From the IMG/VR virus record IMGVR_UViG_3300006052_000018, positions 1 to 36,857 of that record: a stretch of DNA of 36,857 nucleotides; one strand, 5' to 3'. A model generated the notes under the pieces. That model ran no database searches. It was not told the origin of the DNA and saw nothing but the letters and a program-made list of their open reading frames with translations. The position numbers and the translations under genes were made by a program. Positions 1 through 8,532 of this stretch are shown here, in pieces. Position 1 is the first letter of the stretch; each line of letters starts with the position of its first letter. The stretch comes from a virus.

Positions 1-54
1 AATAATAATCATGTAAAATGATATTTTTAAAGTAGGAACCAAAAAAGAGGCACC

Positions 55-1776
55 ATGACGATCCAAGCTTATCAATTTGCTGGTGGATACGGAACTGTAG
101 CAATTCCCAATCCTCCAATTATCTCCCCACGTTCTCCCGCTACCACAGATATTGTATCTCCTGATGGGAACCCTTATCAGATAGGGCAGTACTGGCAAAA
201 TACCCTCACCAACCAAATTTACTTCTATACCGGTGGTGGTTTATGGGATCTAATTGCGGGCGCTGGTGTTGGGCCTATTGATGCTCTTACTGGAAATTCC
301 GGAGGTGCGATTGGGCCTGTAGCTGGAAATATCAATGTGGTGGGCACAGGAACCACAACAGTTGTGGGATCAGGTCACACTTTGACGGTAACACCGACAA
401 GCGGAGGTTTCCCAGTTACTCCTTTCGTTGTTGGACCTGTTGGAGTAGCCGGCTATCAAACCATTCAGTCGGCAGCTACAGCGGCTGGTGCAGCAGGTGG
501 CGGAGTAGTATATATCCAAGGTGGTTCATACACTGAAAACGTTACAATTCCTGCAAATGTATCTTTCATAGGCTCCGATGAAGGAGTATCCATTACAGGA
601 ACTCATACCCCTCCTACTACGTCAGCCAGTTCTTTGACTTTTGATAACATCGTATTCATCTCCGCCACAGATGTCCTTTTCTCTACTGCCGCAGGAACTA
701 CCATTATTAATTTCAATAACTGCTTTTTTATCATCACTAGTGGATATGTGATGAATTTATTGAATTGGACGGGCGAATTGCTGATGGACAATTGCGGAGA
801 AGCCAGTACCAATGATGGTGTAATTAATAACACGGGTGGCTCTGCAATCAAACTGATCAACGTAGAGGTAGGTGCAGGTACTGGCAAGACAATGAATGTC
901 ACTAGTAGTTCTTTCCTCAGAATCGATACATGTAATGTCAATTGTCCCGTCAGTATGAGCGGTTCTGGTTCTTTGATCATTCAGAATGGGGTCAAATTCG
1001 CCAATAATGTTACCATTGGTGGGAGTTTATCCGGATATATCATTCAGACTGTATTTAATACCGGATCAGCTCAAGCCTTAACTTATAATTCTAGTGGTAA
1101 TACATTTCTTACCGATGTTTCTGTCAATTCCAGCAATAACCCTGCTATTGGCGGAACAGGAACAGGAACATTAACTGTTTCTCAAATATCTTTTATAAGC
1201 AATGCTGCTCTAGCTAATACTTTAACTATAGCATATGGATCATCTCTTTTGGGTTCCACGACTGTAGTTGGGACAACAAATGTCAATATCACTGGATCCG
1301 GTGTAAGCACCATAGGAACTGGAGGAACGGGAGCAGTTAATATTGGGAATGCCACAGGAAATACAGCAGTCACTGGATCTCTCACTGCTAGTACCACTCT
1401 AACTGCCACTTCGGGAGCTATCACTACCACTAATGGAAATTTTGTCGCTTCAACAGCTGGGACTGGTTTATTGTTTAATCCTACGACAACTTCAGGAACT
1501 ACAACAGCAACTCTTAATGGTCGATGTGGAAAAATCACTATCACCACCCCAACTATCAATGCCGGAGCGACTTTCACTTTCACGATCACAAATAGTTCTG
1601 TAACTAGTTCATCGACTCAAATTCTTTATGGACTGACGGGAGGGACTACAGGTTCGGCGATCACCATACAGAGTGTAACTAATTCAGCTTCTACATCCGC
1701 AGTCGTAATTCAGAACGCCTCCGCAGTTACAAATAGTACGGGATCTCTTGTCTTAACATTCTTAGTGATCAATTAA
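55..1776 (+). CDS. Tail fibre / tailspike-like beta-helix protein
   Basis: A 573-residue Gly/Ser/Thr/Asn-rich protein with the composition of a trimeric phage fibre. Residues about 78-97 carry a motif of the form LTGxSGGAI..A.NIN that recurs in the protein at 2125. From about residue 134 (YQTIQSA) the sequence has the start of a pectate-lyase-like right-handed beta-helix (VVYIQGGSYTENVTI), followed by many short beta repeats. The last 85 or so residues form a separate non-repetitive domain. The start has a good ribosome site (GAGG, 5 nt before ATG). It is the first of six adjacent fibre genes, so it probably contributes to adsorption, possibly with surface-glycan binding. I see no catalytic residues. 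Fibre class is well supported; exact role is inferred. Confidence 0.8.
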   Translation: MTIQAYQFAGGYGTVAIPNPPIISPRSPATTDIVSPDGNPYQIGQYWQNTLTNQIYFYTGGGLWDLIAGAGVGPIDALTGNSGGAIGPVAGNINVVGTGTTTVVGSGHTLTVTPTSGGFPVTPFVVGPVGVAGYQTIQSAATAAGAAGGGVVYIQGGSYTENVTIPANVSFIGSDEGVSITGTHTPPTTSASSLTFDNIVFISATDVLFSTAAGTTIINFNNCFFIITSGYVMNLLNWTGELLMDNCGEASTNDGVINNTGGSAIKLINVEVGAGTGKTMNVTSSSFLRIDTCNVNCPVSMSGSGSLIIQNGVKFANNVTIGGSLSGYIIQTVFNTGSAQALTYNSSGNTFLTDVSVNSSNNPAIGGTGTGTLTVSQISFISNAALANTLTIAYGSSLLGSTTVVGTTNVNITGSGVSTIGTGGTGAVNIGNATGNTAVTGSLTASTTLTATSGAITTTNGNFVASTAGTGLLFNPTTTSGTTTATLNGRCGKITITTPTINAGATFTFTITNSSVTSSSTQILYGLTGGTTGSAITIQSVTNSASTSAVVIQNASAVTNSTGSLVLTFLVIN

Positions 1777-1789
1777 GGTACTAAAAAAT

Positions 1790-2128
1790 ATGTCCGCAAT
1801 CGCCGTCCGTTTTGATGGATACAGATCTCTAGCATTTGGTTCAATACCAAGTACATATACTGCTCTTGGTACGCCGACAACTCACTTGATGAGGATATTA
1901 AAAATCATCAATAATACAAATGCAGATCTGAATATTTCTTTTGATGGAACAACAAATAATGACTTTGTCCCGGCTAATTCATTTGTTCTGTATGACTTTG
2001 AGACGAACTCATCCACGGATTATGACTTCTTCTTATCGCTCGGTACGCAGCTCTATGTGAATTACAATAGTGGTGCACCTACGTCTGGATCGGTTTACGC
2101 TATCATGATTTATGGGAAGGGTCAATGA
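1790..2128 (+). CDS. Small conserved tail-tip/fibre-associated protein
   Basis: This 112-residue beta-rich protein contains LKIINNTNADLNISFDG and PANSFVLYDFETN. From memory, this pattern is typical of small proteins encoded between fibre genes of podovirus-like phages, where a short beta-sandwich binds or caps fibre subunits. There is no signal peptide or membrane segment. It starts 13 nt after the beta-helix fibre gene, and its stop overlaps the next start (ATGA), which indicates translational coupling inside the fibre operon. A structural or assembly role is inferred from position and composition; I cannot name a characterised homologue. Confidence 0.65.
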   Translation: MSAIAVRFDGYRSLAFGSIPSTYTALGTPTTHLMRILKIINNTNADLNISFDGTTNNDFVPANSFVLYDFETNSSTDYDFFLSLGTQLYVNYNSGAPTSGSVYAIMIYGKGQ

Positions 2129-3342
2129 GTCAGGCTGGAATAACGAATATAAAAGGCGGAGGTGGTGGAGTTGTCTCAACTCTCACCGGGGATTCTGGCG
2201 GAGCAATTCCCCCAACAGCCAATAATATCAATTTATTTGGAACTACCAATCAAATCACAACGACAGGCACTCCAGCTTCTAGTCAGATTGTTTGGAGTTT
2301 GCCTACAACTGTTATTGCTCCAGGCTCTGTAACCACCACTACCTTCCTCACAGCTGATCTTGGAAATATTACGGCTGTTTCTGGAAATTTTGTGATGCCT
2401 TCTACGACGGCTACAGTTGGTCAGCTCGTGCAAAATGGAACTCCATTATTACAGACATATGGGAACGAAAATACTTTTTTGGGTGGTGATGCAGGTAATT
2501 TTACGCTCACTGTCGGCGCCGCTAGTGCAAACATAGGAATTGGCAACAGTTCATTGACTGCACTCACCACAGGTCAGTCCAATGTTGCCATAGGATACTT
2601 GTCAGGCACTTCAATGACAAGTGGTTTCCAGAATGTTGCAATTGGCACCTCTTCGATGTTAGATTTAACCACAGGAAATGCCAATACTGCCGTGGGTTAT
2701 CATTCCATGTTTAGCGGAACTAGTGCAGTTGCCAATACTGCCTATGGATATTCCGCTCTAGATGCACTTCTCACAGGAACTTATAACTGTGCCATCGGAG
2801 AGAATGCGGGAAATAACTATGTAGGTGCTGAATCCAGCAACTTGCTCTTGATGAATGCTGGTGTGGCCAGCGAAAGTAATGTTACACGCATAGGCACCCA
2901 GGGGGCTGGAAATGGCCAACAAAATGAATGCTTCATTGCGGGTATTGTAGGTGTCACAGTATCTAACATTCAATCTGTCGTTATCAATAGTTCTACGGGA
3001 CAACTTGGTGTCAGCAACGGATCTATAGTTTCGTGGTCGGATACTTCTGGAACCGTCAATGCAGCATCCAATAATGGATATTTCATCACCAATACATGCA
3101 CATCAACTCTTCCAGCTGCTCCAAATGAAGGAGATATTGTCTCTTATGTTGTAGACACAACAAATATTCTGACGATTACTGCCAATACGGGGCAAAAAAT
3201 ACGCATAGGCACAACAATCTCCGCTTCCGCGGGAACTGCGGCCAATAATGCGCGCGGAGATTCAATCAACTTGGTTTATCGAACTACTGGAGCTACATGG
3301 TTTAGTGTGGGAGCTCCTGAGGGAACATGGACCGTAACCTAA
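2125..3342 (+). CDS. Tail fibre with YadA-like repeats
   Basis: This 405-residue fibre starts with the LTGDSGGAI..TANNIN motif (residues about 20-36) shared with the first fibre. Residues about 115-225 hold repeats of the type NVAIG-x-SL-x-LTTG-x-N, as in YadA/Hia-type trimeric adhesin heads and many phage fibres. The last 100 or so residues (from VSWSDTSG to GTWTVT) form a domain that reappears at the C-terminus of the protein at 3829. The start overlaps the upstream stop. A trimeric beta-roll shaft with a C-terminal tip or chaperone domain is the likely architecture. The receptor is unknown. Confidence 0.8.
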   Translation: MSQAGITNIKGGGGGVVSTLTGDSGGAIPPTANNINLFGTTNQITTTGTPASSQIVWSLPTTVIAPGSVTTTTFLTADLGNITAVSGNFVMPSTTATVGQLVQNGTPLLQTYGNENTFLGGDAGNFTLTVGAASANIGIGNSSLTALTTGQSNVAIGYLSGTSMTSGFQNVAIGTSSMLDLTTGNANTAVGYHSMFSGTSAVANTAYGYSALDALLTGTYNCAIGENAGNNYVGAESSNLLLMNAGVASESNVTRIGTQGAGNGQQNECFIAGIVGVTVSNIQSVVINSSTGQLGVSNGSIVSWSDTSGTVNAASNNGYFITNTCTSTLPAAPNEGDIVSYVVDTTNILTITANTGQKIRIGTTISASAGTAANNARGDSINLVYRTTGATWFSVGAPEGTWTVT

Positions 3343-3351
3343 GGACTCTTC

Positions 3352-3819
3352 ATGTCACTTACTGCAGTAATCACACAAAATATTTCTGCGCAAACACAAA
3401 ATATTATATTTAGTACATCAGGTCAAGTTGAGGAAATCACCTATAGTAACAATCAGATTACGTATGCAGCCGAATCAAGTTTTGTGCTCTCTCAATCGGA
3501 TTTTTCCCTTTTCGCTGCGTACAAATTGCAGTTCTACAATGCGCTGCTGTCCAATTATCCTAATATCAATACATATTTTAACATAGAGATCCCAGTCTGT
3601 TTGATTGAAATTCAGTCACTGAGTGGACCGAATATCATACAATTTCATCAAACATCCACAGCTTCTCCTGTTTCATTGATTTATAATATTTCTTTTGATA
3701 GAGGAGCATTAACAGCTACATTTGCAGCACAAAGCAATCAAATCACAATTACACTTCAAGAATTTTTACTAGCATATCAAATGTTAAGATCATATTTCAA
3801 TCAATGCCAAATAGCGTAA
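3352..3819 (+). CDS. Hypothetical fibre-operon protein
   Basis: I do not recognise this 155-residue protein. It is rich in Gln, Ser, Asn and Ile, has no signal peptide or membrane helix, and reads as a small soluble beta domain followed by a helical end (EFLLAYQMLRSYF). It sits between two fibres that share a C-terminal domain, 9 nt after one and 9 nt before the other, with a weak Shine-Dalgarno (AGGA). The position suggests a minor fibre component or a fibre chaperone; nothing in the sequence distinguishes these. Confidence 0.6.
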   Translation: MSLTAVITQNISAQTQNIIFSTSGQVEEITYSNNQITYAAESSFVLSQSDFSLFAAYKLQFYNALLSNYPNINTYFNIEIPVCLIEIQSLSGPNIIQFHQTSTASPVSLIYNISFDRGALTATFAAQSNQITITLQEFLLAYQMLRSYFNQCQIA

Positions 3820-3828
3820 AGGTCAATA

Positions 3829-4524
3829 ATGCCAACCCCAGGTAATGCTCTAGATATCACGTCAGCGGGTCTAGTTAAATTTGACGGAACAGCAACTTTT
3901 TCAGGTGTGACTACCACTCAATTTGATGTTTTGGTGGGTGCTGCTTCCAATGGAATTTCCAATATAGCTCCTTCAGCCACCTCTGGTGTTCCTTTAATTT
4001 CACAAGGTAGCTCTTCTAATCCAGCTTTTGGTACAGCTGTAGTGGCGGGAGGTGGTACGGGTAATACTACTTTCACTGCTTACTCTGTCATTTGCGCAGG
4101 AACCACAGCTACAGGAATTTTCCAGAATGTTTCCGGAGTGGGTAGTTCGGGACAAGTTTTAACATCTAATGGTGCTTCAGCTCTTCCTACGTGGCAAAAT
4201 ACAGGATCCTTCGTATGGACAGATGAAGGGACTAATTTTAATGCCTTAGCACAAAATGGATATTTCATTACTGCTACATGTACAGCGACTCTCCCGGCTT
4301 CTCCTTCGCAGGGCAATCAAATTTCTTTTACAATAGATGCAGCTACCACTACGGTTACTATTACGGCTAATACTGGTCAAATAATCAGAATTGGCACCGG
4401 TGTATCTGCTTCAGCTGGAACAGCAGCTAATAATGCCAGAGGTGATTCAGTCACCTTAGTATTTAGATCTAGTGATTCCGCTTGGATAGCTTCTTCAGTC
4501 ATAGGAACTTGGATCGTAACTTAA
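3829..4524 (+). CDS. Short tail fibre sharing the C-terminal tip domain
   Basis: This 231-residue protein has an N-terminal half that is a generic phage-fibre linker (VVAGGGTGNTTFTAYSVIC, then SGQVLTSNG). That pattern is common in tail-fibre proteins of many phages. Residues about 128-231 are clearly paralogous to the last 100 residues of the fibre at 2125, sharing NGYFIT, ITANTGQ.IRIGT, SASAGTAANNARGDS and GTW.VT. A duplicated tip domain on shafts of different length suggests either two receptor-binding fibres or a hetero-oligomeric tip. Start site: AGG, then ATG. Confidence 0.75.
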   Translation: MPTPGNALDITSAGLVKFDGTATFSGVTTTQFDVLVGAASNGISNIAPSATSGVPLISQGSSSNPAFGTAVVAGGGTGNTTFTAYSVICAGTTATGIFQNVSGVGSSGQVLTSNGASALPTWQNTGSFVWTDEGTNFNALAQNGYFITATCTATLPASPSQGNQISFTIDAATTTVTITANTGQIIRIGTGVSASAGTAANNARGDSVTLVFRSSDSAWIASSVIGTWIVT

Positions 4525-4537
4525 ACTCACGAGGAAT

Positions 4538-5275
4538 ATGGTCACACTCAGTAATAGTATAGATAATACAATAGGAGTGAGCCTATCAGGCGCCACTAAC
4601 ACCTTCACAGTGCAAAATCCCAGCAATACTGCATCTTCACAAGCAAAAATTCTGGCTACTGTAGGAGGAACGACTGCAGGAGATGCGTGGACTCAATATA
4701 CGGCTGGAACTTCCCAAAGTTATGCGATAGGATTAAGTAACTCTAATTCTCAATCCTTATATATTTCTACAGCTGCTAGCGGAACCGTATCTCCCAGTAC
4801 TGGGACTGCTTTGGTCACTCTTACGTCTGGAGGAAATCTAAATAAACCTTTGACGAGTGCTTTTAATGCTTACGTAGGCACTACCTTATCCAATGTTACT
4901 GGAGATGGAACCGTTTATACCGTGGTTTTTGGCACAGTTTTGTTTGATCAAAATTCAAACTATAACAACTCTAATGGAGTTTTTACAGCACCTGTTACAG
5001 GAATATATCATTTCTCTTCTGTAATTTTTTTAAATAATATAGTTGCTCAAACCGGCCTTTCATTGTCACTAACTACATCCGTTGCTTCATACATTACAGC
5101 TTACATGAATCCTTCAACAATTATTACAAGTGGATTCTTAGCCGTATCGGCGGATGTCTATACGAAATTAACAGCAGGTCAGGCAGCTCAGATGGAAATA
5201 TCATTGACTGGAAGTACGAAAACTGTAGGTGTGTATGCCCCATACTCTTTTTTCAGTGGTACTCTTGTAGCTTAA
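4538..5275 (+). CDS. Fibre protein with C-terminal C1q-like domain
   Basis: The first half of this 245-residue protein is a repetitive Ser/Thr-rich fibre shaft. Residues about 105-245 match the C1q/TNF-like jelly-roll pattern: AFNAYV, GDGTVYTVVFGTVLFDQNSNYNN, NGVFTAPVTGIYHFS and a closing FFSGTLVA. C1q-like domains trimerise and bind ligands, and occur at the tips of some bacterial and phage fibres. Here the domain would form a third type of receptor-binding head. The ribosome site is GAGGA, 4 nt before ATG. The domain call comes from motif recognition only. It ends the fibre run; the next gene is 66 nt on and encodes an exported protein. Confidence 0.75.
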   Translation: MVTLSNSIDNTIGVSLSGATNTFTVQNPSNTASSQAKILATVGGTTAGDAWTQYTAGTSQSYAIGLSNSNSQSLYISTAASGTVSPSTGTALVTLTSGGNLNKPLTSAFNAYVGTTLSNVTGDGTVYTVVFGTVLFDQNSNYNNSNGVFTAPVTGIYHFSSVIFLNNIVAQTGLSLSLTTSVASYITAYMNPSTIITSGFLAVSADVYTKLTAGQAAQMEISLTGSTKTVGVYAPYSFFSGTLVA

Positions 5276-5341
5276 AAAAACTATTCCACAAAATTCACGA
5301 TTTTCGTATGCTCCAAAGAAAATTTTTCCTAGGAGCGTTTC

Positions 5342-5650
5342 ATGAAAGTTTTTTTCTCTTTTTTTTGTTTGGTTCTTTTTTGCTTCTCACTTGGACATTG
5401 TGTCGATCAGCAAGTCTTTCTGACGAAAAATCAAGTTCTATTGACGAATGAAGGCATCTTCATCGACTATCAAGGTGTCTTAACTCAAGCAAATTCATTA
5501 GAATTTTTAGAAAATAGTTATATTGCCTCGATAAATAATCCTCAAGTTGGTAGAGTGTGTAGAAAGTGCGGCTCAAATATTGGGCCTGACGGAAAATGCG
5601 AAAATGCATCCTGTAGCAACAGCGGACGTAACGGGCCGAGGAAAGAATAG
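5342..5650 (+). CDS. Small secreted zinc-ribbon protein
   Basis: A 102-residue protein with a strongly hydrophobic export signal (residues 1-19, KVFFSFFCLVLFCFSLGH). A short beta motif NEGIFIDYQG (36-45) follows, then a probable zinc ribbon formed by C73, C76, C86 and C91. The same order, GIxID-type strand then a Cys/His cluster, occurs twice in the secreted protein at 15537-16295, so the two are probably related. It has its own strong ribosome site (AGGAG) after a 66-nt gap and precedes an outer-membrane-like gene. It is probably periplasmic or surface-exposed, unlike a virion protein. Function unknown; a host-envelope accessory gene (moron) is my inference. Confidence 0.7.
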   Translation: MKVFFSFFCLVLFCFSLGHCVDQQVFLTKNQVLLTNEGIFIDYQGVLTQANSLEFLENSYIASINNPQVGRVCRKCGSNIGPDGKCENASCSNSGRNGPRKE

Positions 5651-5669
5651 CGAGCCAAGGAAGTGACAT

Positions 5670-6614
5670 TTGAAACAGCTGATTTTTCTATCATTTTTAT
5701 TTCTTTCGTTTTTTGGATTACTTTTTGCTGAAGATACTACTCCTATATGCCTCAAAGGAGATGTACGCTTCAAAGCAAAAGTGGAGAAAGATAAAAAAGT
5801 TTCTGCTCAACTGAAATCAGAAGCTAATGCTTGTTTCAAATATTCCATGGAAAATTCATGGCTCGATTCGAAGATAAAGTTAAGTTTACCTCTGGAAAAA
5901 TTCTATGATCATAGCGTACAACTGGAAATTGAACGACTGATCATAGGTTTTTCTCTTTTAGATGATGAAGCATTGTCCCTTGAAATTGGTAGAAGGAAGT
6001 TCGAAGATCTTTTCGAATCCAAAGTTCAGTTTAAGAGCTATTATAATGGCATCCATTTATCCCATTCTCACGCCATGAATTTAGGTCGTTTCTTTGTTCA
6101 TGGCGGCCCTCATTTTGTGAACGCTGCAGAAAACTTTTATGGATTCATTGCTGAATGTGGCATGAAAAAAATTTTAGATTCCAATGCGACATTAAAATAT
6201 TCCATTATTGACTGGAATTCTTCAAGCTCTCAACAAAAAGATTTAAACTTTTTAGTATCTCAGATGACTCTGGGATATGAGATTCCAAGAGTCATGTTAT
6301 CGACCGGAAATTTTGCCATGTTCTCCGATAAGGTTCTTCTGTATGCGGCTGTATTAAAAAATCATCATCAGTGTCATGATTCCTATGGATTTTACACAGG
6401 AGCTTGCTTTGGAAAGATCGAGCAAGCAAAAGACTTGATGATCGATGTAAATTATCAATATCTGAATTCACAATGCATGCCAGAATTCGATAGAACGGGT
6501 GTAGAGAAAGGATTTCAGATCAAGGCCGTCTATGCCTTACTCGACAATTTCGACGTTCAGGCGAAGCTTACAACTAGCAAATCGGGCGAGCTTTCTGCTA
6601 TTTATAAGTGGTAA
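5670..6614 (+). CDS. Probable outer-membrane beta-barrel protein
   Basis: This 314-residue protein begins at TTG (AAGGA about 8 nt upstream) with a typical signal peptide (KQLIFLSFLFLSFFGLLFA, cleavage near residue 20). The mature part alternates polar and hydrophobic residues. It ends in Trp with alternating hydrophobics before it (LSAIYKW), the usual recognition end of BAM-inserted barrels. Motifs such as EIGRRKFEDLFESKVQF, HGG and KYSIIDW remind me of an outer-membrane-like family in Parachlamydia-type chlamydiae, but I could not check this. Phage-borne barrels can replace or mask a receptor, as with the Lc porin of phage PA-2. Its place after the fibre genes fits that. It is convergent with the recombination operon. 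Confidence 0.7.
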   Translation: MKQLIFLSFLFLSFFGLLFAEDTTPICLKGDVRFKAKVEKDKKVSAQLKSEANACFKYSMENSWLDSKIKLSLPLEKFYDHSVQLEIERLIIGFSLLDDEALSLEIGRRKFEDLFESKVQFKSYYNGIHLSHSHAMNLGRFFVHGGPHFVNAAENFYGFIAECGMKKILDSNATLKYSIIDWNSSSSQQKDLNFLVSQMTLGYEIPRVMLSTGNFAMFSDKVLLYAAVLKNHHQCHDSYGFYTGACFGKIEQAKDLMIDVNYQYLNSQCMPEFDRTGVEKGFQIKAVYALLDNFDVQAKLTTSKSGELSAIYKW

Positions 6615-6623
6615 AAAACTACA

Positions 6624-6830
6624 TCACGATCGACAAGTAGTAAATGAGCACATTGCGACTTTCAGAGTTTCCAGCTCATGTCGGGTTTCTTGATACATTC
6701 TTGTTAATTCTCCGATCTTTGCAAACTGGCCTTTGCGTACTTTTTCCAAAGAATCACGCAAATTCCTGATCTCTTTCTCAAGTCTCTCTTCTTTTGTTTC
6801 TTGGAATAATAATAGTTGCTCTTCCTTCAT
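6624..6830 (-). CDS. Coiled-coil protein of the recombination operon
   Basis: The best start is the ATG at 6830, preceded by AGGAG. It gives 68 residues (MKEEQLLLFQ...). Residues about 12-58 are charged and heptad-like (EERLEKEIRNLRDSLEKVRKGQFAKIGELTRMY), predicting a helical coiled coil. Similar short proteins are familiar beside YqaJ-type nucleases in other phages, so an accessory role in recombination is plausible but unproven. It lies 43 nt downstream of the nuclease gene and is the last gene of the leftward operon. Confidence 0.65.
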   Translation of the reverse strand: MKEEQLLLFQETKEERLEKEIRNLRDSLEKVRKGQFAKIGELTRMYQETRHELETLKVAMCSFTTCRS

Positions 6831-6873
6831 AAACTCTCCTACAGAGCAACTAATGTAGCAAATCACATCTTAT

Positions 6874-7725
6874 TTAGGAAGATGTGATTTTCCAAAATTC
6901 TGTGGGTTTTTTACGATAAACTTCTAGGTTAACTTCTTTCAATTCGGGAATGGATGTATAATCTATGTTGCCCTTACGAATGAAACGAGAAACCTTTACC
7001 CCTGAACCCATCGAGTTCTTGTTATTGCTCATTGCAATCAATGACTTTCTCAGTGCCTCTTCTTTTTGTTCTAGTATTCTAAGTTGTTCATTTATTTTGG
7101 TCCATTCTATCGCTTGGCAAGCCCACGCTTCATCCGTTTTAACTTCAAAATCTCTTGCCGTCATCTTCGGTGGCATGAATTCTTGCAGACATTGCCAAAA
7201 AGCTTGCTCCTTTTCAAGCATTTTCTTTATATACTTGTCATCCCTGTAAACTTTTACAATGGCACCCGATGATCCGTCGAAAGAAAAATAGTAAGACATA
7301 TCCAATTCACACACTTCGAGCTGATGTTGTAGTTGAGGAAAGTACTTCTCGGGGATCTGTCCATGTAAAGCTTTCTGATGATCCACTGCTCCAGGACATT
7401 TTATCTCAGCTATATGTTTCGACTCCGCATCGATACCGTCTAAGGAAGCGATCATCCAGGAAAAAGAAGTATGTTGCTTTATTCGAGGTAAAAAAAATAT
7501 CCCCGTCATCTTCTCCAATTCCAGACGGGCTGACTCTTCTAGATCAAGACCCCTTCTCATGCTGGATGATTCAGCTCTTTTGGGCGCTAAATCGTTCTTC
7601 TCTTCCCAAAGTTGGTAGGGTGTTTTCCACGGGGAGACTTCCATGATGACCGGGGCGTCACTTGCCCCGATCTTGTTTTTACGCATTTGCAGCCACTCAG
7701 GCGTGTTTTGTTGCATGTTATCCAT
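6874..7725 (-). CDS. YqaJ-like (lambda Exo type) recombination exonuclease
   Basis: A 283-residue member of the YqaJ viral recombinase / lambda exonuclease fold (PD-(D/E)XK). Visible motifs: NTPEWLQMRKNKIGASDAP (7-25), RGLDLEESA (58-66), SLDGID with catalytic D96, the AEIKCPG motif with E107 and K109, and PQLQHQLEV (130-138). Such enzymes resect dsDNA 5' to 3' and hand the single strand to an annealing or binding protein. The start is set at ATG 7725 because GAGG lies 6 nt upstream and ATGGATAA overlaps the stop of the ssDNA-binding gene, implying coupled translation. An upstream in-frame TTG (7737) is less likely. All key residues are present. Confidence 0.9.
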   Translation of the reverse strand: MDNMQQNTPEWLQMRKNKIGASDAPVIMEVSPWKTPYQLWEEKNDLAPKRAESSSMRRGLDLEESARLELEKMTGIFFLPRIKQHTSFSWMIASLDGIDAESKHIAEIKCPGAVDHQKALHGQIPEKYFPQLQHQLEVCELDMSYYFSFDGSSGAIVKVYRDDKYIKKMLEKEQAFWQCLQEFMPPKMTARDFEVKTDEAWACQAIEWTKINEQLRILEQKEEALRKSLIAMSNNKNSMGSGVKVSRFIRKGNIDYTSIPELKEVNLEVYRKKPTEFWKITSS

Positions 7726-8524
7726 TGATAACCTCAAGCTCTTCGTTCTTCTCTCTGATCGCCTGGTAATCGTTTCTGTGCTTGGTCAATGCATTCTTGA
7801 TGCGATCAAACAATATGGCTGGCAAATCATCGAGACGCGTGATGTCCGCGGAGGATTTTTTAAGATGATCCATCAACTTAGTAAAAAAATTTGGATCACA
7901 ATCCTCGATGATTGCATTTAATTCCTGCAATTGATCTGCAGAGATTGTGCCTTTAGTTTCTACTTGCTCGAAGTTCATGTTATCCTGAGAGAAAATACCA
8001 GGAGTGCGCTGTTCCGAAGATGATGCAAAAGGGTCTTCGTTGTCATAGAGAGCATCCAAATTACATGGTCTCTCATTGAATTTTTCGATGATATGCTTAG
8101 CTAACGGCTTATGCGGTAATGGATTGACTGTATACTCCGTCTCGATTTTCTCTCCCTTCTTGATAATCTTGATATCATAGAAGAAAGGCGCGCCCCAATC
8201 CTCGTCATTGCACAAAGACTCAATACCATTACGAATGGTTGCTTGAGTGACGTGTAGGATTTGTATTTGTTCCTCGGCGTAATTCCATACAACGAAAGCC
8301 CAGAAGTGTTTGACTGGTTTGGAAGCATTAAGTGGCTTTGTAGGTTTGCTATCGAATCGAAAGCGCACTGGTTTTTTCGTTGCACCTTCCTCTAACCAAT
8401 CTTCCCAGCCTAGAATGGGTTGGGTTAGAATGCGTATTTTATTGTCTCCTTCTTGTAATTTCATATAGTAGTTGGAAGATTTGGGTGCTTCGTAACCTTT
8501 TGGAAGGAATGTTATTTTGCTCAT
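7718..8524 (-). CDS. gp32-like single-stranded DNA-binding protein
   Basis: A 268-residue protein starting at ATG 8524 (AGGAG, 5 nt spacing). The N-terminal two-thirds has the conserved pattern seen in phage ssDNA-binding proteins encoded beside YqaJ nucleases: YYMKLQEGDNKIRIL, PVRFRF, VKHFWAFVVWNY, IQILHVTQATI and DEDWGAPFFYDIKI. The acidic region (NEDPF) and helical C-terminal part may mediate protein contacts. It would protect the single strands made by the nuclease and aid annealing and replication. The coupled overlap with the nuclease gene supports a joint role. The family call rests on motif memory; it could also be named a recombination-associated OB-fold protein. Confidence 0.75.
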   Translation of the reverse strand: MSKITFLPKGYEAPKSSNYYMKLQEGDNKIRILTQPILGWEDWLEEGATKKPVRFRFDSKPTKPLNASKPVKHFWAFVVWNYAEEQIQILHVTQATIRNGIESLCNDEDWGAPFFYDIKIIKKGEKIETEYTVNPLPHKPLAKHIIEKFNERPCNLDALYDNEDPFASSSEQRTPGIFSQDNMNFEQVETKGTISADQLQELNAIIEDCDPNFFTKLMDHLKKSSADITRLDDLPAILFDRIKNALTKHRNDYQAIREKNEELEVING

Positions 8525-8532
8525 ATTGGCTC

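Noticed and set aside
1182-1589. 135-codon minus-strand frame across the first fibre gene
   Set aside because: Val/Pro-rich translation of the complement of a Thr/Gly/Ser repeat gene; a typical shadow.
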